DNA of 64,000 nt from Pseudomonas mediterranea CFBP 5447. GTDB taxonomy: Bacteria > Pseudomonadota > Gammaproteobacteria > Pseudomonadales > Pseudomonadaceae. Below, piece after piece: positions 1 to 8,686 of this stretch; the first letter of the stretch is position 1; every line of letters starts with the position of its first letter. The notes under the pieces were generated by a model. It was not told the DNA's origin. It ran no database searches and saw only the letters and a list, made by a program, of their open reading frames with translations. The position numbers and the translations under genes are program-made. Where the stretch lies: NCBI RefSeq assembly GCF_000774145.1, contig NZ_KN322987.1, positions 436,756 to 500,755 on the forward strand, read 5' to 3'.

Positions 1-72
1 ACCAGTCTGGAGAGGGCGAGGGCGGGAATAATCAAGCTTATGACCCGCAATACGTTTTTGATGGCGACATAA
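1..72 (+). other. Possible C-terminal tail of a gene entering from the left
   Basis: An open frame runs from base 1 to a TAA at 70-72 and encodes a short basic tail with no recognisable motif. A gene ending here would converge tail-to-tail on the chemoreceptor that ends at 99, which is a normal arrangement. The fragment is too short to identify and could be chance. Confidence 0.15.
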
Positions 73-98
73 ATGACACGCCAGTTCAGTCGCTGCGA

Positions 99-1724
99 TT
101 AGACGCTGAACCGCCGCAAAATCACTTCCAATCCATTGGACATCGCCTTGAGTTCCTGGGTCGTTCGCACGATCCCTCCCTGGGCGGCGGCGTTCTCTTC
201 GACACTTTGTGCCATTTTTTCTACGTTGCACGCGACCTGCTCACTGGCGGCGCGCTGTTCCTGCAACGACAACGAAATGAAACTGACGGCGGCAAGAGAT
301 TCGTCCAGCGCGCTCTTGATCCTGCTCATGGACTCGCCTGCACTTTCGACCAGTTTCTGGCCATGGGTCACGCGCTCGGAGCCTGCGGCCATGCTCTCTT
401 TGGCTTTGCTCATGCCATTCTGAATCGTGTTGACCAACGTGACGATTTCCGTGGTGGATTGAGCGGTGCGGGCGGCCAGGCCGCGAACTTCATCTGCTAC
501 CACCGCAAAACCACGGCCTTGTTCGCCGGCTCGGGCCGCTTCGATGGCGGCATTCAACGCAAGAAGATTGGTCTGTTCAGCGATGCCCCGGATCACACCG
601 ACAATCAGGCTGATGTCGTTCGACTGAATTGCCAACTGATCGATATCGGATGAGCTTTGCGCAACCAGATTGGCAATGTGTCCCATCTCCTGGATGGACT
701 CGTGCATCACCGCCATGCCGTCATTGGTGATTTGTCCTGCTTTCTGCGTGGTGTTCTGGGCCTGTTTTGCGTTGTCGGCAATATGGGTGATGCTCACGGA
801 AAGTTGTTCTACCGTGGCGGCCATGGACGAGGCTGTCTCGCTTTGCAGGGCGGCGCTGTTCATTCCCTGCTCGGAAGAAGCCGATAATTGCAGGGTAGTG
901 CCCTCGATTTGCTCGGAGGCGTGGCCGATCTTGCCGATCATCTCGCGCAGACTATGGCGCATGGCCTGAACGGAGTGCAGAACCCCGGTCGACGGCTGTC
1001 GCTGATCCAGCTGTGTACCGGCCAGTTTTCCTTGGGCGATATTCGAGCTGATAGCGGCGAGTTCTGTGGGCTCAGCACCGAGTTGGCGGCTCAACAGCCT
1101 GGAAAAATACAACCCGTAGGCCGCACCGGTGGCCAGCGCCAGGACCAGAATCAACAGGCTGAGTTTGAGGTAAAAGGTGTAGGCGATCTGCTGCTGATCG
1201 AACTGGCTTTTGGCTTCGACCAGTTGCACTTCGATCAGCTCGGAGAATTTGGCTGACAAGGGGTCAATCAGTGGATACAACTGATCCGTCGCAAAGCGTG
1301 CGATACCGGCATCGTCGTTCTGACGCAACATGCCCTGCAAGTTTTGCAGTGGCCCGCGGGAGGTTTCCATCAGCGGCTCGATTTGCGCGATCAGATGGGT
1401 TTCTGCCGGGATCAGTTGCGTCGATTTATAGGCTTGCCATGTTCGATCGATTTCCCGCAGGGCTTGTTCTATCCGGGTCAGCGATTCGGCTTTGGTAAAG
1501 GTGCCGTTGCGCGTCTTGTGGGTGGCGTCGACGATGTCCACGGCGTACAGGTCAGCAATTCTCTTCAAGTCCCTCAGGGGTACGACTCGGTCGAGATAGA
1601 CGGTCTCCAGGCTGAGTACAGCGGATTGCATTCCAAAGAGTCCGAGTCCGCCGACGCACAACAAACCAATCAGTAACGCGCTAGTGAGCAATAGGAGATG
1701 GGTCCTGATCTTCCAGCTTTGCAT
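99..1724 (-). CDS. Methyl-accepting chemotaxis protein (4HB-type ligand domain)
   Basis: Inner-membrane chemoreceptor that passes periplasmic ligand signals to CheA/CheW. The 541-residue protein has an N-terminal membrane segment (about 11-33), an all-helical periplasmic domain of Tar/4HB type (about 35-185), a second membrane segment (about 186-208), a HAMP-like linker and a cytoplasmic signalling domain. The invariant hairpin tip is present near residues 385-405 (EQTNLLALNAAIEAARAGE). Length and order are standard for class 40H receptors. The ATG at 1724 begins just before the first membrane segment. It stands alone and nothing nearby identifies its ligand. Confidence 0.93.
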   Translation of the reverse strand: MQSWKIRTHLLLLTSALLIGLLCVGGLGLFGMQSAVLSLETVYLDRVVPLRDLKRIADLYAVDIVDATHKTRNGTFTKAESLTRIEQALREIDRTWQAYKSTQLIPAETHLIAQIEPLMETSRGPLQNLQGMLRQNDDAGIARFATDQLYPLIDPLSAKFSELIEVQLVEAKSQFDQQQIAYTFYLKLSLLILVLALATGAAYGLYFSRLLSRQLGAEPTELAAISSNIAQGKLAGTQLDQRQPSTGVLHSVQAMRHSLREMIGKIGHASEQIEGTTLQLSASSEQGMNSAALQSETASSMAATVEQLSVSITHIADNAKQAQNTTQKAGQITNDGMAVMHESIQEMGHIANLVAQSSSDIDQLAIQSNDISLIVGVIRGIAEQTNLLALNAAIEAARAGEQGRGFAVVADEVRGLAARTAQSTTEIVTLVNTIQNGMSKAKESMAAGSERVTHGQKLVESAGESMSRIKSALDESLAAVSFISLSLQEQRAASEQVACNVEKMAQSVEENAAAQGGIVRTTQELKAMSNGLEVILRRFSV

Positions 1725-1934
1725 ATTCCATTATTCCTAATCACCTGGATCGGGTTTCTGATCGAAAGGGCAGAGCCAGGTGTTGCACGCCCAATGAAGG
1801 CATAATGATATCGTGTTCTGTGTGATCCAAGGTAAAGGAACGGCGACTCCGCCTTGCCTGATTACGCCGGCTGTCACTTATGCGATAGAAACTTCGACTG
1901 CCCGATTACGAAGATCTCGTCGAAACGACGTTTA

Positions 1935-1968
1935 GGGTGTGGTGGTTCTTGGGCGTAGCACCACACCC
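1935..1968 (-). terminator. Stem-loop downstream of the DapA-like gene
   Basis: GGGTGTGGTG at 1935-1944 pairs perfectly with CACCACACCC at 1959-1968 (10 bp stem, 14-base loop), 19 bases beyond the stop codon of the minus-strand gene ending at 1987. The following T-run is weak, so it is either an imperfect intrinsic terminator or an mRNA-stabilising hairpin. Confidence 0.45.
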
Positions 1969-1986
1969 CTGAGATCGCCGCCCGAG

Positions 1987-2862
1987 CTATGCGCTTTGGC
2001 GGGTCAAACCTGAAAGCACAGATCTGAGTCGCTCCATCGTCGTCGATGAGCAGGTTTGCATGGGCTCACGAAGCTCGTTGCTGATCAGGCCATTGATGCT
2101 CAGAGCTGCTTTGATGACAGCCGGGTTAGGCTCAGCGAACGCCATCTTTATCCAAGGCAGCAGGCGGTAAAATGTAGCCCGGGCGCATATGACATCGCCT
2201 CTATCCATCTCCTGCATCATCTGGACATACAGATTTGGACGAATGTGGGCCGAGGCTGAAATGGCGCCGGCTCCGCCCAGGGCGAGGTTTGTGAAGATCT
2301 GGATATCCTCGCCGGTCAGAATTTCTGCATTGCCGTCCTTGATCAGGGCCATGGTGGTTTCGACATCACCACCGCAGTCCTTGACCGCCGCGATTTTGGG
2401 ATGACGCACGATTCTTCTCAGCGTCTCTCGTTCGATCCTCACGCCTGTTCGGTAGGGAATGTCGTAAAGGACTACCGGGACAGATGAGGCATCAGCGACT
2501 GTTTGGAAAAATGACTCGATGCCTTGCTGCGAAGGCCGGATGTAGTAGGGCGCTGGAACCAGAATGCCGGCGATGTCACGGCTCTGGATCTTTTGCTGGA
2601 ATGCCAGGGCTTCCTGCAGGTTGTTGGCCGACAACCCCATGATCACCTGGTCAGGTCGAGCGATCTGCAGAACGGCATCCAGTACCTCGAGCTGTTCATC
2701 CTTGTTCATCGCTGCGGCTTCGCCAGTGGTGCCGCATACGAGCAGCCCCCTCACGCTTTCAGAAAGGAGGGTTTTCACCAAGCTTTCGAGCGCGTCGAAG
2801 TCGACGTGTCCCGAATGAAAGGGCGTGGCCAGTGCAATCCAGATACCGCGAAAATTAGACAT
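1987..2862 (-). CDS. DapA-family (dihydrodipicolinate synthase-like) lyase
   Basis: A class I aldolase-fold protein of 291 residues, the usual size for the DapA/NAL family. Family landmarks are all visible: GTTGEA near residue 44, YDIPYRTG with the catalytic Tyr near 134, and AAVKDCGG with the Schiff-base Lys near 160. It should condense or cleave a 2-oxo acid (pyruvate or a homologue) with an aldehyde. Chromosomal dapA proper normally lies beside bamC, so this is more likely a catabolic paralogue with another substrate. The start at 2862 has AGGAG six bases upstream. It follows the methionine gamma-lyase gene on the same strand after a 369-base gap. Confidence 0.85.
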   Translation of the reverse strand: MSNFRGIWIALATPFHSGHVDFDALESLVKTLLSESVRGLLVCGTTGEAAAMNKDEQLEVLDAVLQIARPDQVIMGLSANNLQEALAFQQKIQSRDIAGILVPAPYYIRPSQQGIESFFQTVADASSVPVVLYDIPYRTGVRIERETLRRIVRHPKIAAVKDCGGDVETTMALIKDGNAEILTGEDIQIFTNLALGGAGAISASAHIRPNLYVQMMQEMDRGDVICARATFYRLLPWIKMAFAEPNPAVIKAALSINGLISNELREPMQTCSSTTMERLRSVLSGLTRQSA

Positions 2863-3231
2863 GCATTACTCCTCAGGCAGACCGATTAGTCGACGTCAGA
2901 GGAGGGGATGGGAATCAAGCGGGGAGGAGGGCCTGGCGCTATCTGTCCTGTCAGCTCATCTGACGGGACAGCGCCCCGGTCAAATGAGCGGCTGTTTCTT
3001 GGATTTCTTGGCAACGGACACGCACGCGCATGCCTGGGCGCAGAGGCCCTTGGCAGACAGCATGTGGTCAGTGGTGAGAATCATGGTTGATCCGTTGCGA
3101 AGAGGAACTGCCCGATAGTGCACAGGGTGCGGTGCCTTGGTCAACTATGCGGCGGAAAAATGATCACGCAGTTCGGTTGGGCGTCATGCTCAACGGCGCG
3201 GCAATCCACGAGGGATAAGCGGTGGACATGT
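2863..3231. other. 369-base gap between mdeA and the DapA-like gene
   Basis: No supported gene. Apart from the inverted repeat listed separately and the ribosome-binding site of the DapA-like gene, I see only ordinary spacer sequence. It probably holds the end of the mdeA transcript and the promoter of the DapA-like gene. Confidence 0.6.
2943..2971. promoter_or_regulatory. 12-bp inverted repeat upstream of the DapA-like gene
   Basis: CTGTCCTGTCAG (2943-2954) and CTGACGGGACAG (2960-2971) are inverted around a 5-base loop with a single imperfect pair. It lies 81-109 bases upstream of the DapA-like start and lacks a T-run, so an operator is more likely than a terminator. The binding protein is unknown. 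Confidence 0.4.
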
Positions 3232-4440
3232 TCAACCTCCTTGAGCACAGGCATCCAGCGCTTGGGTGATGTCGGCCAGCAGGTCCGCGATGTCTTCAAG
3301 GCCCACCGACAAACGCACCAACCCCTCGGAAATCCCGTGGTGCGCACGCTCTTCAGGCGTGTAGGTGGAATGGGTCATGCTGGCTGGATGCTGGGCCAGG
3401 GACTCGGCGTCTCCCAGGCTGACCGCGCGGGCGAACAACTCCAGTGCGTTCATGAAACGCCGGCCGGTGGTCAGGCCGCCCTTGAGTTCGAAGGCGATCA
3501 TGCCCCCGGGTAACTTCATTTGCCTCGACGCCAGGTCGTACTGGGCAAAGGAGGGCAGGCCGGGGTAAGTGACCCATTCGACGGCCGGGTGCGCGTGTAA
3601 ATACTCGGCGATCACCTGGGCGTTGCTACAATGGCGTTCCATGCGCAGTGACAGGGTCTTGAGCCCGCGCATCAGCAGGAAAGCGTCCTGAGGCGACATT
3701 ACCGCACCGGTCAGGTCCTTGAGGCCTTGCAGGCGAATGCGGTCCGCCAGTGGATGACTGGTAACCACGATGCCGGCCGTGATATCGCCATGGCCACTGA
3801 GGTACTTGGTGGCCGAATGCACCACTACATCCGCACCCATTTCCAAGGGGCGTTGCAGGTATGGAGTGCAGTAGGTGTTATCGACCACCAAGGTGACGTT
3901 CCGATGATGGTGGGCAATCTTAGCCACCGCGCAGATGTCGACCAACTGCATGTTCGGATTGGCCGGGGATTCGAAATAGATCATGCGCGTCGAAGGACTG
4001 ATGGCATCGCGCAGTTCGGCCAGGTTGGACATGTCAACATGGCGCACCTTGACGCCAAACTCGCCGATACCGTGGTGCAGCAGAGCGAAGGTGCAACCGT
4101 ACAACGTACGGTTGAGAATGATCTCGTCACCGGGGCGCAGCAGGGTCCAAAAGGTCGCGGCAATGGCTCCCATGCCGGAGCTGAAGGCCACCGCCGCCTC
4201 GCCGTTTTCCAAAGCCGCCATGCGTGATTCCAACAGAGCCAATGTGGGGTTGGAGATCCGCGTGTAAAAATGCCCGGATTCTTCGCCAGCGAAACAACCG
4301 GCGCCGTACTCGGCGGTAGGGAAGGCGAACGTGGAGGTCAGGTAGATCGGCGGGATCAGTGCGCCGTTGTTGTCCAGCGGCTTATAGCCGTGATGGATGG
4401 CGCGGGTGGAAAAGCCCAGTTCATTGTTTTTATTGTTCAT
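3232..4440 (-). CDS. mdeA: L-methionine gamma-lyase
   Basis: PLP enzyme that splits L-methionine into methanethiol, 2-oxobutyrate and ammonia. At 402 residues it matches the family (about 398). Active-site residues fall where expected: Tyr59 and Arg61 (phosphate cup), Tyr114, the methionine-lyase-specific Cys116 in LYGCTFA, and the Schiff-base Lys212 in SATKYLSGHGD. Cys116 separates it from ordinary cystathionine gamma-synthase/lyase. The ATG at 4440 is used because the open frame extends further only into the regulatory region. It is divergent from the MdeR-like gene at 4565, the arrangement known for P. putida mdeA/mdeR. Confidence 0.95.
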   Translation of the reverse strand: MNNKNNELGFSTRAIHHGYKPLDNNGALIPPIYLTSTFAFPTAEYGAGCFAGEESGHFYTRISNPTLALLESRMAALENGEAAVAFSSGMGAIAATFWTLLRPGDEIILNRTLYGCTFALLHHGIGEFGVKVRHVDMSNLAELRDAISPSTRMIYFESPANPNMQLVDICAVAKIAHHHRNVTLVVDNTYCTPYLQRPLEMGADVVVHSATKYLSGHGDITAGIVVTSHPLADRIRLQGLKDLTGAVMSPQDAFLLMRGLKTLSLRMERHCSNAQVIAEYLHAHPAVEWVTYPGLPSFAQYDLASRQMKLPGGMIAFELKGGLTTGRRFMNALELFARAVSLGDAESLAQHPASMTHSTYTPEERAHHGISEGLVRLSVGLEDIADLLADITQALDACAQGG

Positions 4441-4491
4441 GTTGGACGCTCCTGTATTTCCTACAATGCTATGCTCAATTTCAACAAGAAA

Positions 4492-4530
4492 AATTCCAAA
4501 TTGACCCAGAAATAACCCATAAATTGGAAT
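4492..4530. promoter_or_regulatory. Candidate MdeR (Lrp-type) operator
   Basis: The mdeA/mdeR intergenic region carries inverted ATTCCAA (4493-4499) and TTGGAAT (4524-4530), each in an AT-rich context, plus a third half-site AATTTGG at 4549-4555. Repeated AT-flanked half-sites about three helical turns apart are typical for Lrp/AsnC octamers. Binding by the adjacent regulator is inferred from location. Confidence 0.5.
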
Positions 4531-4564
4531 AAAGGCTCCGGAAAACACAATTTGGAGGCAAGAC

Positions 4565-5035
4565 ATGCCCGGCGAGCTGGATCGTACCGACAAGGCCTTA
4601 CTCGCGGCCCTGCAAAGCAACGCCCGGCTGACCATCGCCGAGCTGGCCGAACATGTGGCGCTGACCACTTCGCCGTGTTGGCGACGGGTGAAAATTCTTG
4701 AAGAGAACGCAGTGATTACCGGCTACCAGGCGATTCTTTCGCCCAAGGCACTCGGCTACGGCGTCACCGCATTTGTTAGCGTGATGATGGAGTCCCACAG
4801 TCAGGAAATGGCTCGATCCTTCGAACAGCGCCTATTGGAAATCCCGGAGATCGTCGCCTGTCACAACGTTTCCGGACGCTACGATTTTCTACTGGAAGTG
4901 GTGGCCAAAGACCTGGAGTCTTTCGGCGAGTTTGCGCGAGAGGTGCTGCAAACCTTGCCGGCGGTCAAAGAGATTTATTCAAGTTTTTCGTTCAAATCGG
5001 TCAAACCCTCGCGAGTGATCCCGGTGCTGGGCTGA
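4565..5035 (+). CDS. mdeR: Lrp/AsnC-family regulator of methionine gamma-lyase
   Basis: A 156-residue Lrp/AsnC protein. The N-terminal winged helix (about 5-60) contains LDRTDKALLAAL and the recognition segment around TSPCWRRVKILEE. The C-terminal RAM effector domain (about 70-145) includes SGRYDFLLEVV. Such proteins form octamers and respond to amino acids, here probably methionine or its product 2-oxobutyrate. The ATG follows a GGAGG-type ribosome-binding site (4554-4558). The divergent position next to mdeA supports the role of its activator, as for P. putida MdeR. Confidence 0.9.
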   Translation: MPGELDRTDKALLAALQSNARLTIAELAEHVALTTSPCWRRVKILEENAVITGYQAILSPKALGYGVTAFVSVMMESHSQEMARSFEQRLLEIPEIVACHNVSGRYDFLLEVVAKDLESFGEFAREVLQTLPAVKEIYSSFSFKSVKPSRVIPVLG

Positions 5036-5830
5036 GCGCGGTATTACCTTTTGATGTTTGTCCGGCAATGGCCATCTCTTTTGCGCCAATGCCATAGTGG
5101 CTAGCGGTCTGCCATGGTTCAGGGTACACAGATTAATAGGAGGGCACAGAGGTCGTTTCCGGTGATTTCGCGACTGAAGCAATTTCCGTGCACTGGGGTG
5201 TAGCAGCTATCGCAATAAACGCATGCACATATTTAATTTAACATAATATACATTATGCGTAACAATATATTACCAAATGCCTGCTGCCATGAGCGACGAT
5301 CAAACCACGTACACATCAAGTGCGCTTTTCTCCATTTGAAAATTCGCCCCACACGAATCAAGGGCTTGAGACCACTTGATTAACGCACAGCGCTAACCGT
5401 GCACCTGGGCTCATTACCCAATCCGGCTGGTTCTTATCCTGACCGGTTGAAGCTGCGCAAAGGTCCAGATGCCGATGGGCATGCCTTCGCAGGCGTGCAT
5501 CAGATTAAAGTATCAGCGCAGGCCAAAAACCATCTCCTTCGGCACCTCGACGAGTTGCTCGTGACCATGCAGGCTCGAGACGCTTCGCAGCCCGTTAATT
5601 ACACGCTGGGCAGTTTCGTCTTGACCTTGGCTGATAGTCGCTCATCCGGCGGATAGCCAATGCATCGCCCAAATAGCGGTAGATCTGCGGCGGTATTCTG
5701 AGCTTTTTGGCGACACCTTCAATGTCTTTGCGGATAGAGCTATAGCTAGCTTCGCCCCTTGATTTTCGGTTGCTGAAGCGAACCTCACCCACCCTTCCCC
5801 ATTTTTAAAGGATCTCGCTGACACTGGTCA
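5036..5830. other. 795-base stretch without a convincing gene
   Basis: AT-richer than its surroundings around 5220-5280, where CATAAT (5242-5247) and ATTATG (5252-5257) form a small inverted repeat. Short open frames exist on both strands (for example 5399-5656 plus and 5595-5792 minus), but none has a clear ribosome-binding site or a motif I recognise. It may hold decayed coding sequence at the edge of the hydroxyaspartate cluster. Confidence 0.4.
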
Positions 5831-6967
5831 CTACCAGCCATTGACTCGTGGCCAATGCTCGATCTCGCCGTTCTCCTTGAGCGCCTCATAGGCTTGATAC
5901 TGAGCACCAGTCGCACAGGCATGGTTTGGCAGGACACGAAGGCGCGTACCGATGGGATAGAGTTGCTCGACATCTACAATCGTACTCTCCTCAAAGGACG
6001 CCACTCCGTGCTCCTGGTTAGCCGAACGCAGCAACAGGCCATCGATCAGCGATCCATTCTCATCGCACACCACCCCGTAACCGTAATCGCGTTGTTGGGC
6101 CTGCGTGCCCCGATCACGGCTCATGGCCATCCAGCCGGAGTCGGTGATGATCCAGCCCTTCTCCGGTTGATGACCTATTACGGTGGTCAGCACGCTCAAG
6201 GCCAGATTGTCCAGCGTGCATACACCCACGTTATGCATGACCAAATCGAAGAAGACATAAACCCCTGCGCGGAGCTCCGTGACGCCTTCCAGCTGAACGG
6301 CTGACAGCGCCGTAGGCGTAGAGCCAACGCTGACCTCAGGGCAAGGCAGGCCTGCGTGGCGAATGGCCTCAGCAGCTTTCACGCATTCAGAGCGCTCGAG
6401 CTCCGCAATTTCCTGCAGGGCGTCCAGGGTATTCAGTTTGTAGCTTTCTCCAGCATGGGTCATGACGCCTTTGAGAACAGCGCCGCCCTGATGCAAAATC
6501 GAAGCGATTTCAACCAGGATAGGATCATTGCTGCGGACGCCAGAGCGGTGATGATCGCTGTCGATTTCAATGAATACTTCAAACCCGTGCTCATTGGCTC
6601 GGCCGAACTCAACGATGGCCTTAGCACCGGCAACGCTGTCAGTGACGATAATCAAAGCACAGCCCGCCCGGCGCAACTCAAGCGCCTGAGGCAGTTTGGT
6701 TGGCGCCATAGCGACCGCATACAGTATGTCGGTTACCCCCTGGGCGAAAAAAGCCTGCGCTTCCTTGAGCGTCGATACGGTGATTCCCTTCGCACCTGCG
6801 CGAATTTGCTCCTCCACGACTTGCATGCATTTTGTGGTTTTCACATGGGGCCGCAGTCGAACTCCGAGACTATCGGCCTGGCGCTGCATACTGCCAATGT
6901 TGCTTTTCATTTTAGCGACGTCAACAACGGCTATCGGTGTATCCAAGGAATCTATACGAGTAGTCAC
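5831..6967 (-). CDS. DSD1-family PLP enzyme, probable D-threo-3-hydroxyaspartate/D-serine dehydratase
   Basis: Fold-type III (alanine racemase-like) PLP enzyme of 378 residues. The Schiff-base Lys43 sits in the diagnostic RPHVKT motif. Near the C-terminus LPNHACATG gives His349-x-Cys351. In this family a His-x-Cys metal site is typical of the D-serine and D-threo-3-hydroxyaspartate dehydratases, whereas D-threonine aldolases usually have His-x-Asp, so a dehydratase giving oxaloacetate (or pyruvate) and ammonia is favoured. The start is GTG at 6967 with AGAGG eight bases upstream. It is divergent from a LysR gene and near a cluster that includes an L-hydroxyaspartate-type dehydratase. D-threonine aldolase remains the alternative. 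Confidence 0.85.
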   Translation of the reverse strand: MTTRIDSLDTPIAVVDVAKMKSNIGSMQRQADSLGVRLRPHVKTTKCMQVVEEQIRAGAKGITVSTLKEAQAFFAQGVTDILYAVAMAPTKLPQALELRRAGCALIIVTDSVAGAKAIVEFGRANEHGFEVFIEIDSDHHRSGVRSNDPILVEIASILHQGGAVLKGVMTHAGESYKLNTLDALQEIAELERSECVKAAEAIRHAGLPCPEVSVGSTPTALSAVQLEGVTELRAGVYVFFDLVMHNVGVCTLDNLALSVLTTVIGHQPEKGWIITDSGWMAMSRDRGTQAQQRDYGYGVVCDENGSLIDGLLLRSANQEHGVASFEESTIVDVEQLYPIGTRLRVLPNHACATGAQYQAYEALKENGEIEHWPRVNGW

Positions 6968-7034
6968 GGGGAAAACCTCTATCTGTTTGTCATTGCAACT
7001 GTACTGAGAAGATTATATTTTTGGTTGACGGTCA

Positions 7035-7051
7035 CTTAATCCAAAGTTAAG
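7035..7051. promoter_or_regulatory. LysR-type operator (T-N11-A inverted repeat)
   Basis: CTTAA (7035-7039) and TTAAG (7047-7051) are a perfect inverted pair separated by 7 bases and contain the T-N11-A pattern of LysR boxes. The site lies 9 bases upstream of the lysR start and between it and the divergent dehydratase gene, the classical position for autoregulation with divergent activation. Confidence 0.55.
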
Positions 7052-7060
7052 AATTTCTTA

Positions 7061-7963
7061 ATGCTTACCTCCGCCGACCTAGAGCTTGTCACCACGATTT
7101 CCGCCTCTGGCTCCCTAAGCGAGGCGGCCAGACGGTTACGTGTCACCACCGCGGCTCTTTCCATGAGGTTGCGAAAGCTTGAGAGCGAGCTGGGATTAAA
7201 GCTCGCGAGTCGCGACTCCAGGCGCCTGGCATTAACCGAAGATGGGGAGCGACTGGCTGAAGAAGGCAAGCGTCTACTGCAGTCCTTGGAGGAACTCTCG
7301 GAGTCGATGATCGCAGATGATCAGCAACTCCAAGGTGTGCTACGTCTTGCGGCGCCGTTCGGATTTGGCCGCTTACGTCTGGCGCCAATGCTGGCTCGAT
7401 TTGCAAAGCTCCATCCCAAACTGAAGATCGAGCTTGATCTGAAGGAAACGCCGTGGCCGGATCGCGATAATAGTGATGCCGTCATTCATATCGGCCCGAT
7501 TTCCGATAGTTCCTGGACGGCCCTGGCGCTGGCAACCAACGAACGCTGGTTGTGCGCCACCCCGTCATATCTGCAGAAGCACGGGACGCCTGGGACGCCG
7601 GATGAGTTGGCTTCCCATCGCTGTATTTGCATTCGCGAAAACAATGAGCATGCAACGTTTTGGAGTCTGCACAAAAACTCGCAAACAGCGTCGGTTCGAA
7701 TTACCCCAGCGATGACCACAAATGACGGCGGAGTTGCGCGCAGGTGGGCGGAGAACGACCTGGGGCTGGTGTTGCGATCCCAGTGGGACGTTGCGGAGTC
7801 GGTTGCAAATGGAACATTAGTGCGCGTACTGCCTGATTGGCGGTTCGATGCCGCCCCTATCCTGCTCCTTATCCCAACGCGAAAAAATCGATCCCGAAAG
7901 GTTCATATGCTGAGCACCTTCCTGAGCGCCTCTTTCAAGTCATCAATCCCGGAATCGGTTTAA
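7061..7963 (+). CDS. LysR-family regulator of the hydroxyaspartate region
   Basis: A 300-residue LysR-type protein. The winged helix-turn-helix (residues 1-62) has the canonical pattern LSEAARRLRVTTAALSMRLRKLE, followed by a periplasmic-binding-like effector domain (about 88-295). The effector is unknown. Divergence from the D-dehydratase gene with a LysR-box palindrome between them makes that gene the likely target. The ATG at 7061 has only a weak purine stretch ahead of it. LysR proteins of the TrpI/DsdC/GcvA subgroups often govern D-amino-acid use. Confidence 0.9.
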   Translation: MLTSADLELVTTISASGSLSEAARRLRVTTAALSMRLRKLESELGLKLASRDSRRLALTEDGERLAEEGKRLLQSLEELSESMIADDQQLQGVLRLAAPFGFGRLRLAPMLARFAKLHPKLKIELDLKETPWPDRDNSDAVIHIGPISDSSWTALALATNERWLCATPSYLQKHGTPGTPDELASHRCICIRENNEHATFWSLHKNSQTASVRITPAMTTNDGGVARRWAENDLGLVLRSQWDVAESVANGTLVRVLPDWRFDAAPILLLIPTRKNRSRKVHMLSTFLSASFKSSIPESV

Positions 7964-8021
7964 ATCGGCGTCAGACAGAGCTCGATTGACACTGCGTTCA
8001 TAGGCTGGATACTTTCGAACC

Positions 8022-8648
8022 ATGAAAAAAACTACCCCCGAACAAGAAGCTCTCATTAGCCAAATGGAGCAGATAGCCGAAGGTCTCAGCCAGACCTTCA
8101 GTCCTTTTTGCGAGGTCGTTCTGCACGATCTGCGCGATCCGGATCATGCGATTCTGGCCATACACAACAATCTCTCTGGGCGGGATGTGGGGGACCCGGC
8201 TACCGAGTTAGGGCTGGCCAGGATTGCTGATCCGGCATACCCGCAGATCATTGCCAACTACCCAAACCAGTTCAAAGATGGCCGACAGGTAAAAAGTACT
8301 TCGATTGGCATCAAGGATGCGTCCGGTCAATACGTCGCGGCGCTGTGCATGAATATCGACCTCTCATTGTTCCGTGGCCTCCAGGGGATGCTGGATCAAT
8401 TTGGCAGCTTCAGCGTCGATCGTCAGCAAGAAACATTGGAGAGCAACGGCGCCGATACTATCCGGGCCAGGATCGACCAGTTCGCCGCGCGCCTTGCCAC
8501 AACGCCGCGGGCTCTGAAGGCTGCTGACCGGAGGATCTTGTTGCGGGAGCTGAAAGAGGCAGGGCTGCTTGAGATCAGGAAAGCAATGGAAACGGTAGCC
8601 TCTCATCTGGGTGTATCCAGAGCCACTGTCTACACCGACACCAGATGA
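8022..8648 (+). CDS. YheO/DauR-type PAS-HTH regulator
   Basis: A 208-residue two-domain regulator. The N-terminal PAS-like YheO domain (about 15-125) has the family signature FCEVVLHDL and a following IKDASGQYVAALCMNID. A C-terminal HTH_22 helix-turn-helix (about 160-208) ends in ASHLGVSRATVYTDT. Members include DauR, which controls D-arginine use in P. aeruginosa, and regulators linked to hydroxyaspartate dehydratase genes. It is placed 58 bases after lysR on the same strand and convergent with ridA. I infer that it senses an amino acid or a deamination product of this cluster. Confidence 0.87.
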   Translation: MKKTTPEQEALISQMEQIAEGLSQTFSPFCEVVLHDLRDPDHAILAIHNNLSGRDVGDPATELGLARIADPAYPQIIANYPNQFKDGRQVKSTSIGIKDASGQYVAALCMNIDLSLFRGLQGMLDQFGSFSVDRQQETLESNGADTIRARIDQFAARLATTPRALKAADRRILLRELKEAGLLEIRKAMETVASHLGVSRATVYTDTR

Positions 8649-8686
8649 CAGGCGCTAGTTAGCGATAAAGACGCACTGAAGCGGCC

